From contig BPJU01000010.1 in assembly GCA_026004775.1 (NCBI GenBank), forward strand, positions 1 to 64,000: a stretch of 64,000 nt of DNA, read 5' to 3'. The notes beneath the pieces are model-generated. The model did no database searches. It was not told the origin of the DNA and saw only the letters and a program-made list of their open reading frames with translations. This document shows, one piece after another, positions 62,153-64,000 of the stretch; position 1 is the first letter of the stretch, and each line of letters starts with the position of its first letter. This DNA is from Pirellulaceae bacterium (GTDB lineage: Bacteria > Planctomycetota > Planctomycetia > Pirellulales > Pirellulaceae). The position numbers and the translations under genes are program-made.

Positions 62153-64000
62153 TTAATGCTGGAACAAAAACTCAGGACTGGTCATCAAGGACCAGAGCAG
62201 ATCTTCGACCGCCGCACGCCGCTCCTCCGGCGGTACCTGCTCCAGGATCGCCACCAGTTGCTGCGTCTCTTGTTCCGCCGGAGGCCGGCAGACCGTCACC
62301 AGATACGCTTGCCGCACCAGCTCTTCATTCGACAAGCCTGCGGCCAGCCAACGATCGATGCGGTTGCCCGGCGCTCGGAGTTTTTCGTTGAGTGTCTCGC
62401 CGTTGGAAAGGTGCAGTGCCTGAACCAACGTCGGCTCATTGGATCGCTCGCATTCACAGGTGATCATCCGCTGGTTACGTCCGAATTTGTCGAGGAAATA
62501 CGAATAGACGGCGGAATCATACAACTGGATCGCTTTGGTGCCTTTGGGGTAGAAGTCGGTTTTTTGCCGGTCGGCTCCCGGATAGGCCACCTCGGTGAAC
62601 TCCGTCGGCACCTCAGTGACCTGGACGATGGCATCGTGGAGCACTTCGGCCATCAACCGGCGCGGATAGTATCGCGAATAGTAACGCCGTTCCTGCTGGT
62701 TTTCGGGCAGGGCGAGACTGCTTCGTTGGTAGGTGGCCGATTGGAGGATGACACGCATCAGCGATTTCAGGTCGAAGTTGTGCTGGACAAGAAAATCAGC
62801 GCAGGCGGAGAGCAGTTCTTCGTTGGGTGCCGGATTCGTAATGCGCAGATCGTCCACCGGTTCTACCAGTCCTACGCCGAAGAAGTTCGCCCATACTCGA
62901 TTGGTAATCGCTCGGGCGAAGTACGGATTGGAAGGCGACGTCATCCAATCGGCCAGATAGAGACGCCGATCCTGGGGCGTGTCAAACGGCAAGGGCTCAC
63001 CATCCAGCGGCGTAGGCGGCTGCGGCTTGCCGGTCAGGGGCTGGATCAATTCCCCGTGATCCACGGTGTAGACGACGCGCAGCCCGTCGCCGCTGCGGGG
63101 ATCGCCCCCCCATCCTTTACAGCGGACGCGTGCAAACAAGTTGGCCATGGCGTAGTACTGGTTGTTGGTCCATTTTTCCAGAGGATGGTTGTGGCAACGG
63201 GCGCAAGCGATCGACAGGCTCAGGAACGCCTGGCATGCATTTTCAGTCATGCTTTCCGGATCTTGGTGCAAGGCGTAAAAGTTGGCTGCCCCGTTTTCAA
63301 ACGTACTTCCCTGCGCGGTCAAGATAGCGCGCACGAAAGCATCCCACGGGGTGTCGTGAGCTACTTGGCGGCGGATCCAGGAATAAAACGCCCGCACCGC
63401 CTCGGGCCGCAACAACTGTCCGTTGACCAGCAGCACATCCGACCATTTGTAGCTCCAATAATCAACGAATTCGGGCCGGTTCAGCAACTGCTCGATGACC
63501 CGATCGCGCTTAGTGGGTGACGGATCGGCCAGAAAAGCCTCCACTTCTTCCGGTGTGGGAAGAACCCCGATCGTATCCAGATAGGCACGCCGCAAGAAGC
63601 GGGCGTCATCTACCGGAGGCGAGGGCGGCAGACGGAGTCGCTCGAGCTGTTTGAGCACAAGCTCATCGATGAAATTATGTCGCGGTGCGGCGGCAAAAAC
63701 TTCGGGAGGAATCTCCTGCGGATAAGGCGCCGTTACGCGAGCCACCGCGATGTGGCTGGCGAACCAGGCGGTGATGGCACCTCGGCCACTACCGACTACC
63801 TGAGCGTGACCATCGTCCGATACCAAGGCGATCGATTCGTCGGCCGAACTGAACTTCGCCCAGCGGGTCACGTCACGCACTGTCCCGTCCGAGTAATACG
63901 CACGCACCAGGAAACGTACTTCCTGGTCCTTGTTCAGCTCCACATCATCCGGCAACAACTCGATGCGTTGAACCACCGGGTCTTCGTCGGTGGGCGGCGG
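62153..64000 (-). CDS. DUF1549/DUF1553 (PSCyt2/PSD1) protein, N-terminus beyond window
   Basis: At least 616 residues; the frame continues past the right edge. It has a Big2-like Ig domain (RFLVRAYYSDGTVRDVTRWA), then DUF1549 from NFIDELVLKQLERLRLPPSP through DDARFLRRAYLDTIGVLPTP. A CxxCH motif follows (CARCHNHPLEKW). DUF1553 includes NPYFARAITNRVWANFFGVG, FDLKSLMRVILQSATYQRSS and EPTLVQALHLSNGETLN, with the usual MTSPEFLFQH end. This family is almost confined to Planctomycetota and relatives and pairs with cytochrome/WD40 genes as here. The gap to the downstream gene is 208 bp. Confidence 0.9.
   Translation of the reverse strand, partial: PPPTDEDPVVQRIELLPDDVELNKDQEVRFLVRAYYSDGTVRDVTRWAKFSSADESIALVSDDGHAQVVGSGRGAITAWFASHIAVARVTAPYPQEIPPEVFAAAPRHNFIDELVLKQLERLRLPPSPPVDDARFLRRAYLDTIGVLPTPEEVEAFLADPSPTKRDRVIEQLLNRPEFVDYWSYKWSDVLLVNGQLLRPEAVRAFYSWIRRQVAHDTPWDAFVRAILTAQGSTFENGAANFYALHQDPESMTENACQAFLSLSIACARCHNHPLEKWTNNQYYAMANLFARVRCKGWGGDPRSGDGLRVVYTVDHGELIQPLTGKPQPPTPLDGEPLPFDTPQDRRLYLADWMTSPSNPYFARAITNRVWANFFGVGLVEPVDDLRITNPAPNEELLSACADFLVQHNFDLKSLMRVILQSATYQRSSLALPENQQERRYYSRYYPRRLMAEVLHDAIVQVTEVPTEFTEVAYPGADRQKTDFYPKGTKAIQLYDSAVYSYFLDKFGRNQRMITCECERSNEPTLVQALHLSNGETLNEKLRAPGNRIDRWLAAGLSNEELVRQAYLVTVCRPPAEQETQQLVAILEQVPPEERRAAVEDLLWSLMTSPEFLFQH

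Overview
The window reads as chromosomal DNA from a member of the Planctomycetota, most likely a Pirellulales-type organism. The signature families are a DUF1549/DUF1553 gene beside a planctomycete-type cytochrome c/WD40 gene, several DUF1559 pseudopilin-like genes, DUF1573 proteins, an exported protein starting with a LESRLVMS-type motif, and many zinc-ribbon or lipoprotein genes. It is flagellated (fliS, fliD, flagellin), makes menaquinone by the futalosine route (mqnD), and respires through a complex I whose membrane arm is encoded here. I see no rRNA, tRNA or CRISPR array.

Layout. 1-1118 (minus): hpt and a truncated glycosyltransferase. 1.75-8.9 kb (plus): sodium/solute symporter, an ArgE-like M20 deacylase whose C-terminus is frameshifted, an ArgA-like acetyltransferase, a TIM-barrel isomerase, a 2-hydroxyacid dehydrogenase and an anchored zinc-ribbon protein. 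8.8-14.5 kb: a DUF1573 protein, then three thiol-redox genes: a thioredoxin/NHL lipoprotein, a DCC-family protein, and an exported thioredoxin-like/PDZ protein read through an in-frame TGA. 14.6-18.2 kb: a double GlcG-domain secreted protein and phosphofructokinase.

18.2-28.1 kb is the accessory stretch. It holds a 1590-residue UvrD-like helicase, a protein derived from a Y1 (RAYT-like) transposase that has lost its HUH motif, diverged intergenic repeats, and a decayed IS4-type element. 28.1-39.9 kb is a nuo operon (A, C, D, H, J, K, L, M, N) led by a good sigma70-type promoter; nuoB, E, F, G and I are absent. tatD, a redoxin and mqnD follow. 42.8-48.9 kb holds fliS, fliD and a flagellin gene broken by about four +1 frame changes. 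After a PEBP-family gene, 50.05-51.19 kb is a gene-free hub of palindromes and tandem repeats. 51.2-64 kb is one minus-strand series: DUF1549/1553, cytochrome/WD40, two DUF1559 proteins, DUF1573, a zinc-ribbon/PilM fusion and a frameshifted lipoprotein.

The strongest discovery is the probable selenoprotein at 13,242-14,480. Its TGA sits in a Cys-x-x-TGA-x-x-Cys context, the reading frame continues unbroken for 344 more codons, and 18 nt after the TGA there is a 7-bp hairpin with an AGGUU loop resembling bacterial SECIS elements. Other points worth following are the extracytoplasmic insertions in several complex I subunits, the PilM fusion operon, the dead transposase, the giant helicase and the covarying intergenic hairpins. 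Several genes carry single-base frame changes, so a few base-level assembly errors cannot be excluded.
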